NCBI GenBank assembly: GCA_000310025.1
Contig: FN649728.1
Coordinates: forward strand, 2,546,430-2,559,884
Direction: 5' to 3'
From: Ectocarpus siliculosus
Lineage: Eukaryota > Sar > Phaeophyceae > Ectocarpales > Ectocarpaceae
DNA length: 13,455 nt
Every line of letters starts with the position of its first letter. The stretch's first letter is position 1. Positions 1-8,907 of the stretch are shown in pieces. The notes under the pieces were generated by a model. It was not told the DNA's origin. It did no database searches and saw nothing but the letters and a program-made list of their open reading frames with translations. The position numbers and the translations under genes are program-made.

Positions 1-133
1 CGGGAGGCATTTCCCGGAATTACCCCCCCCCCGTGGGTGGTTTTTTTTTTTTTTTTTCCGGGAACGTTTTTCAAGGTAGGGGGAAATTTTTCAAACGGGG
101 GTTTTTTGGATTGGTTTTGGCCCCCCCCCCCCC
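1..133. other. Low-complexity, homopolymer-rich window edge
   Basis: This stretch holds long C, T and G runs (C run from about 23, a T run of about 17 from 41, C run 121-133) separated by short AT/GC words. An open frame crosses it but is dominated by homopolymer-encoded Phe, Gly and Pro. No gene signal is visible. It could be a contig-edge sequence of poor quality or a degenerate repeat tail. Confidence 0.5.
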
Positions 134-218
134 TGGGAACAATGCTCCATCTTTTGGAGGACGAGTGATCAATGGTCTAGCCGCTAAAAGGCATGCAAAC
201 CATGAGAGTACGCCCCCC
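134..218 (+). repeat. Diverged 3'-end fragment of the C-tailed repeat family
   Basis: The words TCAATGGTCTA, GGCATGCA and ATGAG.GTAC followed by a C-tract match, in order and spacing, the last ~85 bp of the longer repeat copies at 2451-2976 and 12848-13455. Several substitutions and small indels separate it from them. Only the right-hand end of the repeat is present, as expected of a 5'-truncated retroposed copy. Confidence 0.7.
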
Positions 219-1433
219 CTCCCGCCGCCCCCCCCCCGTCCCTCCGTCCGCGCATCGATGTCATGTTCATGGTTCCGTCACCTTGCTCTGGCTGGTTTTT
301 GGTGGAGCAGGGGCAGCACAGATCCCGCCGCCGAACCACTGCTGCATCTCCGTGCTCAGGTGACCGAACGAACGACCGTTTTTAGCAGGAAGAGCATGCA
401 TTATGCCCTAAATACCACGTTTGCTTGTGCGTAGTGTTAAAGGTGGTTTAGGGGGCGGAGGGTCGATGCTGTGTTGTGGGGGAGAACAACCACAACTACT
501 CTTCTACATCACCTAGAGGAGTCACCTCTTCACCTCTGGCTAAGGTTGAATGCAGCAGTTGGACGATCAATCGTTAGACTCCTAGCGAAAAGGTGGCGCG
601 TCCCCCAACTGTTAGCACTCGTACTCTAGCTCACAGCCCGTTGTGTCAGCTCTGCGATCGGGGGCACGAGGATAGTACTTCCAGACTTAGCTCCGATCGG
701 CCGTCATGTCTCATCGAGGCTGAAAATGTATTGATGACCACGTGGTTTCGTAGGAAGGAGGCGGGTCGCACCCGGGCTGACTGCTGCTCCAGCGCCCCCC
801 TTTCCGGCGGAACAGCCTAGACGCGCCGGTTGCGTTATTCTACGCCTCGGCTCCTCATATTGTTTATCCCCTGTCGGGGTCGCCGCCGTTACAGTAGCCG
901 CCATGCTCATGAGAGCTTGCTTGCATCGCCGCCCTTGCTCAGGCAACAAGATTGAATTGGAGGTAAGGGGTGGGAATTGCTCTGCAGACAACCGCGGCAG
1001 TTTTGGACACCGCCGGTGCTGTGCCTGGGTTGTTTTGAATGGTCGGTTGCAGCGGGGAGTGTGGGTTGTTGAATTGCACCCCTTTCGTCGCTGGCATCGT
1101 TCGGCTGGCTGCCAGTCCTAGCCTGTTTGTTGCTCTGTGTTTTGATGTGCCCATGTGCTTTGTTGTTTTTTCCTGCATGGGTGCTTGTGTTTTTGTTGTT
1201 GTCATGAACCGCGCTAACGGGCTGACCAATGCAAAGACGGCGGTCTCAGTGCGGCTGAAAGTAAACTATGAGGGCAACCACTCTCGAGGCTGACGCCCGA
1301 GCGGAACGCTGGGCCGAGACGTCGATCATTGTGGTCAGCGCCAGCGTTCGCACCTGTTTTTTTGTTTTTCACGCCAGAGAGTATTTTAGGCGTGTGTGAT
1401 TGCTGTGAATTATCGAGTTTGGGAAGGCGGGGA
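219..1433. other. No recognisable gene
   Basis: Only short overlapping open frames on both strands (about 95 codons or less), with no domain, motif or start context that I recognise. C-rich tracts occur at 210-240. I see no RNA gene or repeat shared with the rest of the window. Confidence 0.5.
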
Positions 1434-1515
1434 GGGGGGGGGTGTACTCATAGTCGTGCATGTCGTAGTCGTTAGACCATTGACTATCCCTTCTAAAGGC
1501 CATGATCTGGGACCC
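1434..1515 (-). repeat. Inverted 3'-end fragment of the C-tailed repeat family
   Basis: Read on the - strand this gives GTCAATGGTCTAACGACTAC, then CATGCACGACTATGAGTAC and a C-tract, nearly identical to the right end of the copies at 2451-2976 and 12848-13455. Homology continues about 25 bp further inward before fading. The piece is oriented opposite to the other three copies. Confidence 0.85.
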
Positions 1516-2450
1516 CGTGGGGGGGCGTCATGGGGGAGGCTAGGTTATTTTTGTCCCTATATGTGTTTGTTGCTGCTGCTGTCTTGTTAAAACCTGTCGT
1601 GACCCCTATCCACGCTATTGTTGCGCGACGACTACCCGCACGAAGTTGATGTCACGCGGTGATGCTTGCAACAAAAAAAGAACTACACCGAATGAACCTG
1701 GAGAAAGAACGACGAAATATCATAAAAACAGACAATATAATCAGGCACATGCCTGGCGCTCATATCGTGGATGCGAAACACAACCCTCGAAGTCAGCCAC
1801 ATGCAGGGGGGGGAGAAGAAGGCAGGAGAGGCAGAGAGAGACAAACAGAGAGGGTAGGGGCTGGGGCGGGAGACACGTACTAGGTGCAATTCGGTCCTGG
1901 TGTTGAACATCGTTTGTCACATTCTTGGCCCTCCTCTCTATGTCGTGGCGTCGTCTTCGTCCGTTCGTGCGCGCTGTGTCTGTCTCACAGCTTGTTTTGC
2001 TGCCTGCCAATAGGGATCTTCGCCGTCTGCATGTCTTGCAGCGTCGACAGCAAGTGGCGGAGGGGGGACTTCGATGTGAGACAACGTTGCCAGAGTGATA
2101 GATATGTATGTATGTCGATGTGCACGTCAACTTCCGTGAGCTTGTCTGCATGAGAATAATGCCCTCGCCTGCCGTGGTGATACAAGTAAATGTAGATTGC
2201 CCCGTTACTGCTGTACACGCACCGCACTGCTGTAGATGGATATCGAAAAGCCGCAGAGCACAACGAGGTGGGCACGTAAGAATTGCCCTCGAAACAACTT
2301 GCACAAATCTTCGGGAACGCCTATTAATACACGTTGGGTTGGCCGGTGTTTACTTGCACGCTGCTGTGGGAACCGCCCGCCATCTCGAAACGGATGTGTG
2401 AACGGTTGTCCCAGAACGAAGGCAAGCATCAAATGATGCCCCCCCCTCGC
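1516..2450. other. No recognisable gene
   Basis: The longest open frame here (1741-2304, - strand, 187 codons) translates to a Cys/Arg/Ser-rich sequence with no recognisable domain and overlaps open frames on the other strand, so I do not call it. The stretch ends in a C-tract (2439-2457) that forms the left edge of repeat copy A. Confidence 0.5.
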
Positions 2451-2976
2451 CCCCCCCGGTGTGTGCCATCGGGGTTGGGTTTTCGTCGCTTGGCAACGAC
2501 GTTGTAAAACACGCCGATCACTTCGTGAGCTCGGCAACCAGGTTACCGGGGTTTTTTTCGCCTCTTTGTTTTTGTTTTTTGCGGTGACCATAATGGTAGT
2601 CGAGTAGATCATGTTGTGCGGGGTCGAGAACCCTCCGCGAAAAAGGGGATGATCGCACTACGTTGTGTTACTTGGTCATGCACCCTCGAGGCAGTTACAC
2701 AGTGCTTACAGTGGAAGTGAAAGCACCAGAAAATAAAAGTCATTCGTAGCTGTCACCCGTACGCAAGGAAGTAAGCACAAGATGCCGATCACCCTTAGCA
2801 GGATGCAGCGCACCCTTCATGCGACTCACCGAATACCTCACGGCACTTCGCGCTTGGTGATGTGAGAGCCTGGTCCGGTGAGAACCCGGCGTGCTCCGTC
2901 CCGGCTTCGTAGGGATGCGAGGTCAATGGTCTAACGACTACGGCATGCACGACTATGAGTACCCCCCCCCCCCCCC
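2451..2976 (+). repeat. Interspersed repeat, near-complete copy A (C-tract at both ends)
   Basis: Direct repeat of 12848-13455, alignable along most of its length. Shared blocks include GCCATCGGGGTTGGGTTTTC near the left end, GTAGATCATGTTGTGCGGGG, GAAAGCACCAGAAAATAAA, CAGGATGCAGCGCACCCTTC, GAGCCTGGTCCGGTGAGAAC and the terminal GACTATGAGTAC plus C-tract. Copies A and B differ by scattered substitutions and indels, so they are not a recent assembly duplication. No coding capacity is evident. Near the left end, 2479-2510 is an imperfect palindrome (GTTTT..CGTCG...CGACG..AAAAC). It may be a non-autonomous retroposon or the 3' untranslated region of the LINE that precedes copy B. Confidence 0.88.
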
Positions 2977-3802
2977 TCCCCTCCGACGCACGCACATGTA
3001 TGCATGCGCCCCCCTCTACGTGACGAAAGCTCAGAAATCTTGACGATGTTGCTGCTGGTTACTCGAAGAGAGCACAACCATGCTTCCCACTCCCGATCGG
3101 TTTCTCGACAACGGGGGGGTGCCGAAGAATGCACGGTGTAGTCTTTGGATCTATGCGTTTTATTTTCGCCGCCTCGCTGTGGTCGTGGTACACCTGGCAT
3201 CGTGGGAACGATCCTTAGCTCTGTGCCCACGTTTAAATATCCCAGCAGCTTTGTGGTCGTGGTGATTGGGTTTCTAAGTCCTCCTCGCAAATTGTTGTAC
3301 CATCAGCCTGCACGGCACACCCAAACCGGCATATGCGAGAGAACCAACGGTGCTATGCGTACCGTTCCCCTAGCGGAGCTGAGAATGGCGCTTCCGTCCT
3401 TAGAGGGGGGGCGTTGTTCAGTAGCGTTAAGACGTGCGGTGTGCATGAGCTAAATTTTACGCTTGCCCATCCATGCCCACTGCCGACCCCCGGGCGTGGT
3501 GGCCCCACACCCGCCTCGCCGCGGTTTCGCCCTGAGGCAAATGAACGAGCCTGCTCCAGCAGCTGATACATCCTCTCGGTTTCACGACGAAAACAAACAT
3601 CCTCCATCGTGCTCGCGCTCATCGCCCCCCCCCCCCCCAAAAAAAAAAAAGAAGCACACCACGCAAACGCAAGGGCTGCTGCCACTCGGATGCCCGACCA
3701 AAACCGGGTTCGTGTGTCCATTTTGAGAGCATATAACGGAACGTAACAACGAGAACGACCTTGTTGTCCCGCGACCAACAGGGAGCGAACAGCGCGTCGC
3801 AT
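2977..3802. other. No recognisable gene
   Basis: Contains a C14-A11 composite homopolymer at about 3624-3648. A 244-codon open frame on the - strand (3353-4087) spans that homopolymer, has no recognisable domain and is antisense to a better-looking small ORF at 3803. I do not call it as a gene. Confidence 0.45.
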
Positions 3803-3925
3803 ATGGCCAAGAAGGCCGCGATCCTCGCTATCATGCTCGGGCTTGTGTGGTCGATCTTCACCTCCGTCTACGAGGTAAACGTGGACGGGACCGACGACGA
3901 CGACGATCGTTTCGGTGGCCAGTAA
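3803..3925 (+). CDS. Small hydrophobic ORF or first exon, function unknown
   Basis: A 40-codon frame from ATG at 3803 to TAA at 3923. It begins with MAKKAAILAIML, a basic start followed by a hydrophobic stretch of about 17 residues resembling a membrane anchor or signal peptide, and ends in a DDDDD-rich tail. Codons in the first 23 positions mostly end in G or C, unlike the surrounding DNA, which is mild support for coding. A GAG|GTAAAC at about 3870 could be a splice donor, in which case this would be an exon 1 with signal peptide and the acidic tail would be intron. I recognise no family, and chance is a serious alternative. Confidence 0.25.
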   Translation: MAKKAAILAIMLGLVWSIFTSVYEVNVDGTDDDDDRFGGQ

Positions 3926-6240
3926 AACATGCGTGTATCCATGGCTCCAGGCTTGGCGAGCTTCGGCACGGGGTGAGGTTGAAGCTGGGATGGCTGCAGC
4001 CTGCTCTCTCGGGGGAGAGAAGGCACTTTGGAACAAAAGGGATATTTGTGAAGCGGGCGGCGGCTCTTGAAGGCGTACCCGGAGCAAGACAACACAGCAT
4101 GCTGTCGATTTTTACAACGTGGAGGTGATGTGACCCACGCCCCCCCCCCTCCTGACTATTTGCGTACACCTGTTTGGGATAACCGGCCATAGATGGAAGA
4201 TCCTGAAAAAAATCCAGCGTGGGCCAGCTTTCTTGGGTATGTAAGTTGGGTTGGGTGTTCGTCAGCTGCTGCTGCTGAACGTCGAGCGGTTCAGCACTAC
4301 GTAGATGACGGGACGTGTGTCCCCGACGCATGCATGCGAAGTGTGCGTGTGTAACCTTCGCGCGTAGACACCGCGTCCGCAAGTTGTGGCGTGGGGTTGC
4401 ATGGAATGGAGGGCACAGAGCCTCTTCGCGTGTGTATATTCTGTTTCATGTCCCCGATTGTTTCAGCGTGCTTGGGTTGATGCGTGTTGAAAAGGGCTTC
4501 AGTTTTGACGCGCATGTTCGGCCGTGTGATACGGAAGAGCTTTGTGTTGTGCTGCTTGTATGTAGTGGTTACATCAGGTGACCAGGGTTTTAGACCTGCT
4601 TGTCGAGGTGGAGTGGGAGGGGGATTGCGGTACCCGTTTCCATTATTTGTTCTCGCTTTCCTGATTTTTTCTCATGAGCATTTTCTGAACCACCCTTTTC
4701 CTTTGTTATTCTCTCTTTTCCTGATTTGATCTGAAAAACCATTTTCTGAGCCGGGAGTAGTAAAGAGTTTTGGAGAAGCTGCAGTGTGTGTCTTGGAGAA
4801 AATCGTGGTATTCACCGCCATAGCGACGCGGAATATGATCCACGACATGGTCAGCCGATATTTTGCAGCAGCATGGTGTCTCCACCATTCATTCCGAACC
4901 CGCTCCGTTTGAGCTAACTGTTCGGAATGGGTGCTGATGTTGTTGCCTTGAGTTCTTTGGGGGGTACTATGTAGGACGGGGCGCAAAGCTCTTGTTGCTC
5001 GCGTCGGGACTCCTCTTGCATGGTGTAGGGCACGATTGTTGTGGCGGCGTGATACCCTTGATCACGGTTCTGAGCCAGGTGGGAGTGGTTCGGCTACTTG
5101 TTGTCCTTCCTTGTGGAGTACCGCCGAAGTCTCACCTGCCACTGGTTTTCTTCAACGAATTGAAGAACGAAGTTGATTTTTCACGGATTTGCCTTCAACG
5201 GCAGAGGGCCTACAGCAAAAGTCGTAGCGGCTTCTCCGTGTACAACAGGTTGAATGCCAGTAACCTTCTCGAGGATGCAAAGGTTAATTTTTTAGTAGGG
5301 GGTACGAGTTTGGGTTGGTTGGAGGTTGGGGGTTAGGGTCATTGGGGTTACGAATAGTGGTATCATCGCGAAGGCGGTCTTGATGTAAATGCAGAACCCC
5401 GTTGAGGCGCACGATGATATTTGATAGCAAGCATGCATGTCGAGCAGTCAGTGTGTCGACAGAAAACTATGGTTGCGCTTGACTTTCGTACCAACAAGCA
5501 CATGCGGCGTAGGTACGGACGCAAGTGTCGAGTTCGAACGGGTTTTTGTGTACGCACCATCATGTACACACAGTAGGATTGAACACAAACATTTTGTGGG
5601 CGCGTACGTCTTCGCATTTTTTTCCTTGCGGCGGTACCCCATTGGATGGTGGGGGGTTTGTTTCCATTGCACGGCCGGTGTTTCGTACAAGGAGAGGTGT
5701 GTTTGGCAGACAAACACTGTAGGTCGCCCCCATGGTTTGGGACGTCCCCCCCAAAAGTTAGCGCTTGTTCGTCCACAGAACAAACTCACAAAGTAGATGC
5801 AGCCGGTTCACATGAAATCATGTCACCATCCTGTGTAACGCCTTCGGCGTTTCGGTTAATGTTTTCTGTTGCGCGGCCAATCGGCTGTAAGAATTTTGAG
5901 ACGGTCCTCCTCTCTGAAACCGAGTCGCGCACCAGCACATCACACGCGGAGCGGGTGTGTACAGAATCACCTGAGATTTCTGTGTTGCATGAACTTCCAC
6001 TTCATGTGGGCCTAACTAAATGGACACAATAATATGGTCTCATCACGTCACCCTTGCGACCCCTGGTGGGCGCTGTGTGGTTCCATGTTACGCAATGCCG
6101 TCCCCCGCCGCCGAACGCAACCCGGCGATGATAATTTTAAACCGAAATCAAACCGAAGGAGAGATGAGTAAAATCACGCCCCACCTGGGGAACCATTTTG
6201 GAGGAAGGACTTGCTGTATGGGACGTGGCCGCCTGATTCA
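3926..6240. other. No recognisable gene over 2.3 kb
   Basis: Many short open frames on both strands but none with a recognisable domain. The 114-codon frame at 4992-5336 (+) and the 128-codon frame at 5646-6032 (+) overlap open frames on the opposite strand. A C-tract lies at about 4140-4150 and a G/T-rich run at about 5300-5350. No tRNA, rRNA or snRNA was seen. Confidence 0.45.
4651..4752 (+). repeat. Short diverged tandem duplication
   Basis: Two neighbouring units both read TTTCCTGATTT, then a T/A-rich spacer with ATCTGA or CTCATGA, then CATTTTCTGA(A/G)CC. The first is at about 4658-4693 and the second at about 4717-4752. They are separated by a pyrimidine-rich spacer. No function is evident. 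Confidence 0.6.
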
Positions 6241-6302
6241 CATTCACAAGTACGTGCTCAACAACAGATTATCATCATTTGTTGTTGAGCACGTGGTGAA
6301 TG
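6241..6302. repeat. Long inverted repeat (hairpin)
   Basis: The left arm 6252-6266 (ACGTGCTCAACAACA) is the exact reverse complement of the right arm 6280-6294, with a 13-nt loop between them. An outer 7-bp stem (CATTCAC at 6241-6247 with GTGAATG at 6296-6302) continues the pairing after a 4/1 internal loop. This makes 22 paired positions in 62 nt. It could be a small-RNA precursor hairpin, a remnant of a foldback element, or a cruciform site. No neighbouring gene explains it. Confidence 0.85.
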
Positions 6303-7037
6303 AATGTGCATGGAATGAACGCGCTGCCCACATCGCCAGGGTGTTTGTTGCTGCCGTTCTCTCTTTTTTTTTTCAGAGGGAAGAAAGGTAAAGAAGTGAC
6401 TACTACGACTGACAGGTGTATAAATAAATATGCACGTAACATGTAGACCTACCTGGTGTACTGGATGTAAGAGACTATCTACGGTAGGTAGTATAGACAC
6501 TCTCTAGATTAGATTAGTTGTTGTTGTGCTTCTACCGCCGAATCGTGTGTCAAGTAGTAGTGCTTCGATGGCGTTGGGGCAATGTTTGTTTGTGGTGTGT
6601 GTGGGTGGTTAGAGAAGTCACTCAAGTCCCAACGTTTTTGTGTATACGAGTGCCTTGAGAACATAATGAACGAACCAGACGCACGTCCAAGCTTTTGCGG
6701 ACGTACTTGGATGTACACGAAGTGCATTTAGTGCGTGGATATATTGCAGTGATGATATATATATTATTGTTTTTTCGCTGTTTCGCGTGTGTGTGAGTGA
6801 GCGGATTCATGCATAATAATAATATCAAACTTCAAATAATGCAACTAATAACTAACTGCTGTGCTCGTGATCGTGCGGAGCACATGACATTCCGTACTGG
6901 TCGCCACATTCCACTAGGGCTCTATAACATGAGGAACATACACCCCAACGTGGAACACGGATCCAGTCGGATGCGCGTCGGCCGACGGGTGTCGAAGCGT
7001 CAGTGGTCTTCTAGCCTGCATTCATTCGCCGAAGAGG
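6303..7037. other. No recognisable gene
   Basis: More AT-rich than the left part of the window. Open frames are short and lack recognisable features. The frame at 6797-7201 gets part of its length from the CAA microsatellite. Confidence 0.45.
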
Positions 7038-7038
7038 C

Positions 7039-7073
<35 letters not shown>
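7038..7073 (+). repeat. (CAA)12 microsatellite
   Basis: Twelve perfect CAA units directly followed by CAGCAG. It lies outside any supported gene. Confidence 0.95.
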
Positions 7074-7075
<2 letters not shown>

Positions 7076-7579
7076 GCAGTGACGGCTGATCAACTCATCA
7101 TCAACTTGCGTCATCAACTCGTCACGACGGTGGTCTACCTAACGCCCAGTTTTGAGAAAAAATATCTCCTCGAGGAAGAAAGTGAAGCCTGTCCACCGTG
7201 AACGTATCAACCGCTCACTAGTCCCCCTTGTTGCTTTTATCATCAATGCCATCAGTGCCGTGTAGTGCCATAAGAACCAAATAAATAAATTAGATCGAGA
7301 CCCATTATTATTGTTGTGTATCATCTTTCAAACCAAGGTGGCCAGATCGCCAGCCCCGTCTCAAGACACCAGCTCAAGAGACACAAGACAGAGAGATAAG
7401 ATATCAACCTCGGCCCGTGAATTGTCAGCACTCGTGAACAACAGGGTGAGTGCTAGTTGCTAGAGACTTGGGGTTTGCTCGTCGCGTGCACGTGACAATG
7501 AGCGTGGGCGGACGAACGCCTGTGTCGTGTAAAAACCGGCCATATGGGAAGAGCGTAAAAAAACGTTCCTAGGAAGCAA
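7074..7579. other. No recognisable gene; left flank of the snRNA locus
   Basis: No supported open frame or RNA gene seen. It ends just before the U4 upstream promoter element and may hold further regulatory sequence for U4, but no motif is shared with the upstream regions of the other snRNA genes. Confidence 0.45.
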
Positions 7580-7624
7580 TTGGCGCAGACCAAATAACCC
7601 GTTAGCGATCGCTAGGTTATATAA
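7580..7624 (+). promoter_or_regulatory. U4 snRNA promoter: USE plus TATA box
   Basis: The USE core TTGGCGCAGACCAAA starts at 7580 and TATATAA is at 7618-7624, 38 bp apart start to start. The RNA 5' end inferred from U4 homology (A7652) is 34 nt past the first T. The same core occurs upstream of U1, U2 and U5, but the GTGAGTTT extension present in those is not conserved here. Established parallels are the plant USE+TATA and metazoan PSE snRNA promoters; the actual binding factor is unknown. Confidence 0.9.
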
Positions 7625-7651
7625 AGAGCTTCCCCGCCCCACCTCACCAGC

Positions 7652-7785
7652 ATCTCTGCTCCTAGGGCTATATCATTGGAAGTGAAGCTCTGCTGATCCG
7701 TGATTATTGCTAGTTGAAAACTACTCCAATCCCGTGTGGTAGATCTAACGGTCACCACCAATTTCTGATCCCCCTTGTGGGGTAA
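7652..7785 (+). ncRNA. U4: U4 spliceosomal snRNA
   Basis: U4 base-pairs with U6 and keeps it inactive in the U4/U6.U5 tri-snRNP until spliceosome activation. The diagnostic segment GAUUAUUGCUAGUUGAAAAC (U4/U6 stem I and following single strand) is at about 7702-7721. Before it, 7678-7699 forms a textbook kink-turn for the 15.5K/Snu13 protein: GGA, bulge AGU, tandem GA.GA pairs, AGC/GCU stem and UCU loop. A central GUGGU/ACCAC stem, a slightly unusual Sm site AAUUUCUGA and a 3' hairpin CCCC-UUGU-GGGG follow. Length is about 134 nt (human 145). The 5' segment that normally forms U4/U6 stem II differs from the common sequence. It is convergent with U1, whose 3' end lies about 250 bp away. The 3' boundary is approximate. 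Confidence 0.95.
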
Positions 7786-8032
7786 CACAAACACCCAGCC
7801 ACCACCACACAACAAAAAAAAAAAAGAAAAGTAAAGACCGCGACACCCTACGTATATATAGCTATGCTCACTATTTTCTTTTTTCCATCAGAGTCCTCGC
7901 GTACAGCGGTATGTATACTGTATGCATACAACAGCAGTATGATGGTGAGAACGATTCTGTTCTGTGTTGTTATTCTGTTGTGTATTGTTGTGTGTTGTTG
8001 TGTGTGTATGTGGTTGTTTTGTTTTGTTTGGT
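7786..8032. other. U4-U1 intergenic region with A/C-rich tracts downstream of each gene
   Basis: The U4 sense strand continues as an A/C-rich tract with an A run (about 7786-7830). From the other side, the U1 sense (-) strand also continues as an A/C-rich tract rich in AAAAC and ACAAC words (about 8032-7970), seen here as GTTTT/TGTTGTG on the + strand. Similar tracts follow U2 and U5, so they may take part in 3'-end formation. No protein gene is supported. Confidence 0.5.
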
Positions 8033-8204
8033 GGGAGGGTCGCAAGCGAACACCTCCCCGGAAAAAAATTATGCGGTAGAGATACCCCCGAAGGAATATT
8101 CTCCAGGGATTACAGCACTCCAGGGTCTAGCCCAGTGCAAGAGCCTGCTCCCCCTGGGGTCACCAGTCATCCTGACCACTGGCAAGCCCCCGCCAGGTAA
8201 GTAT
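8033..8204 (-). ncRNA. U1: U1 spliceosomal snRNA
   Basis: U1 recognises 5' splice sites. The 5' end reads AUACUUACCUGGC, identical to the canonical splice-site-pairing end. Stem-loop II carries the U1A-type loop core UUGCACU. The Sm site is AUAAUUUUUUUCC, preceded by CCGC, and the terminal stem-loop IV (GGGAGG...UCGC-UU-GCGA..CUCCC) closes the RNA. Length is about 172 nt (human 164). The stem-loop I loop reads GGUCAGGAUG where GAUCAYGAAG is usual for U1-70K binding. The run of seven U in the Sm site would terminate RNA polymerase III, so transcription by polymerase II is expected. The 5' end is firm; the 3' end is set at the base of stem-loop IV. Confidence 0.97.
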
Positions 8205-8230
8205 GCTAGATCGAACGGATATGATGATTG

Positions 8231-8276
8231 CTTATATAGTGTAGGGTTCAAAACTCACCACTTTGGTCTGCGCCAA
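8231..8276 (-). promoter_or_regulatory. U1 snRNA promoter: USE plus TATA box
   Basis: On the - strand, TTGGCGCAGACCAAAGTGGT continues into GAGTTTTG (8276 downward) and is followed by TATATAAG at 8238-8231, 38 bp start to start. The U1 5' A (8204) is 34 nt past the first T. Spacing is identical to the U4 and U5 promoters. Confidence 0.93.
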
Positions 8277-8400
8277 CATGATCAAAAACCCTCATCTTGG
8301 TGAATTGAATTTTTTCGTGAAAATGTGCGTGTTTTGCTGTCGCGCGCGCAGACAACAAACACACGCAGCAGTTAGAGGGCACGGCGTACAACAGCAGTTG

Positions 8401-8545
8401 TTTGATGTGTACAAAGATGAGGAGGGGACACTGGTGTTGTTCCTCGTGTCCGTCCGCGATCGGTGCGTGTGCGTGTGGTGGTTGGGTGTGTTCGTTTTGT
8501 TTTGGTTGTTGCTGCTGTGGACAGGACTGGACGACGGACCTCAAC
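8401..8545. repeat. Diverged duplicate of the U2 downstream flank (unit 1)
   Basis: This aligns with 8751-8907, the flank and 3' end of the U2 gene. Shared words in order are GATGAGG/CATGAGG, GGGGACA, CTG(G)TGTT, TTCCT, GTCC, CGATCGGTGCGTGTG, TTGGGTGTGTT, a G/T-rich run and GACGGACCTC. The final GGACCTC is the start (+ strand) of the U2 stem-loop IV region, after which the U2 body is absent. Confidence 0.7.
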
Positions 8546-8599
8546 TCAATCAATCAAGCACACCTGGGTCGAGAAACTCACCAACTTGGTCTGCGCCAA
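8535..8599 (-). pseudogene. Orphan snRNA promoter element, probable U2 gene relic
   Basis: On the - strand 8599-8574 reads TTGGCGCAGACCAAGTTGGT then GAGTTT, a full match to the snRNA USE. No TATA box occurs at the 38- or 49-bp positions, and no U1, U2, U4, U5 or U6 sequence follows. The next sequence downstream (GAGGTCCGTC, about 8542-8533) matches the 3' end of U2, and the region beyond is a duplicate of the U2 3' flank. The simplest reading is a tandem U2 duplicate that lost its body and TATA box. A TATA-less gene for an unrecognised RNA is the alternative. Confidence 0.6.
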
Positions 8600-8750
8600 G
8601 ACGATCCAAACAAACAAACATCCTAATAATAACGAACCGTCTCATCCTACAATATGATAGGCATTTTCTTCAGGGTGGTGAGAGAGCTTTTGGTGGCGGT
8701 GGCTGTGTCGCGGTGCACGCGTGTGTCATGTATGCTGTTAGTTGTGTTTC

Positions 8751-8907
8751 TCAAGTGTGGCGAACATGAGGGGGACATACATATATGTGTTTTTCCTGTC
8801 TTGGTTGTCCACGATGATCGGTGCGTGTGGGTCGTTGGGTGTGTTGGGTTTGGGTTTGGGTTTTGTTGGGTTTTGTTTGTGTTGTGTCCCCGAGGGGACG
8901 GACCTCA
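8751..8907. repeat. U2 downstream flank (unit 2 of the duplication)
   Basis: Counterpart of 8401-8545. On the U2 sense strand it begins with the U2 3' end, then a perfect GTCCCC-TC-GGGGAC hairpin (8886-8899) and an A/C-rich tract with AAACCC words. On the + strand the tract looks telomere-like (GGGTTT), but it is irregular and internal. Confidence 0.65.

Noticed and set aside
1741-2304. 187-codon open frame on the - strand
   Set aside because: Cys/Arg/Ser-rich low-information translation with no motif; no exon or promoter evidence.
2108-2401. Open frames flanking repeat copy A as part of a host gene
   Set aside because: Overlapping frames on both strands with no domain; the C-tract boundary of the repeat cuts across them.
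2495-2510. ACGACGTTGTAAAAC matches the pUC/M13 lacZ primer region (also at 12903-12917 and 12971-12985)
   Set aside because: The identity stops after about 15 bases on both sides and the surrounding sequence belongs to a repeat found in two diverged copies, so vector contamination is not supported.
3353-4087. 244-codon open frame on the - strand
   Set aside because: It crosses a C/A homopolymer, has no recognisable domain and overlaps other open frames; it looks like a chance frame in GC-rich DNA.
8840-8880. Telomere-like GGGTTT repeats on the + strand
   Set aside because: Only three regular units, grading into irregular G/T sequence; it is the complement of the A/C-rich tract that follows each snRNA gene.
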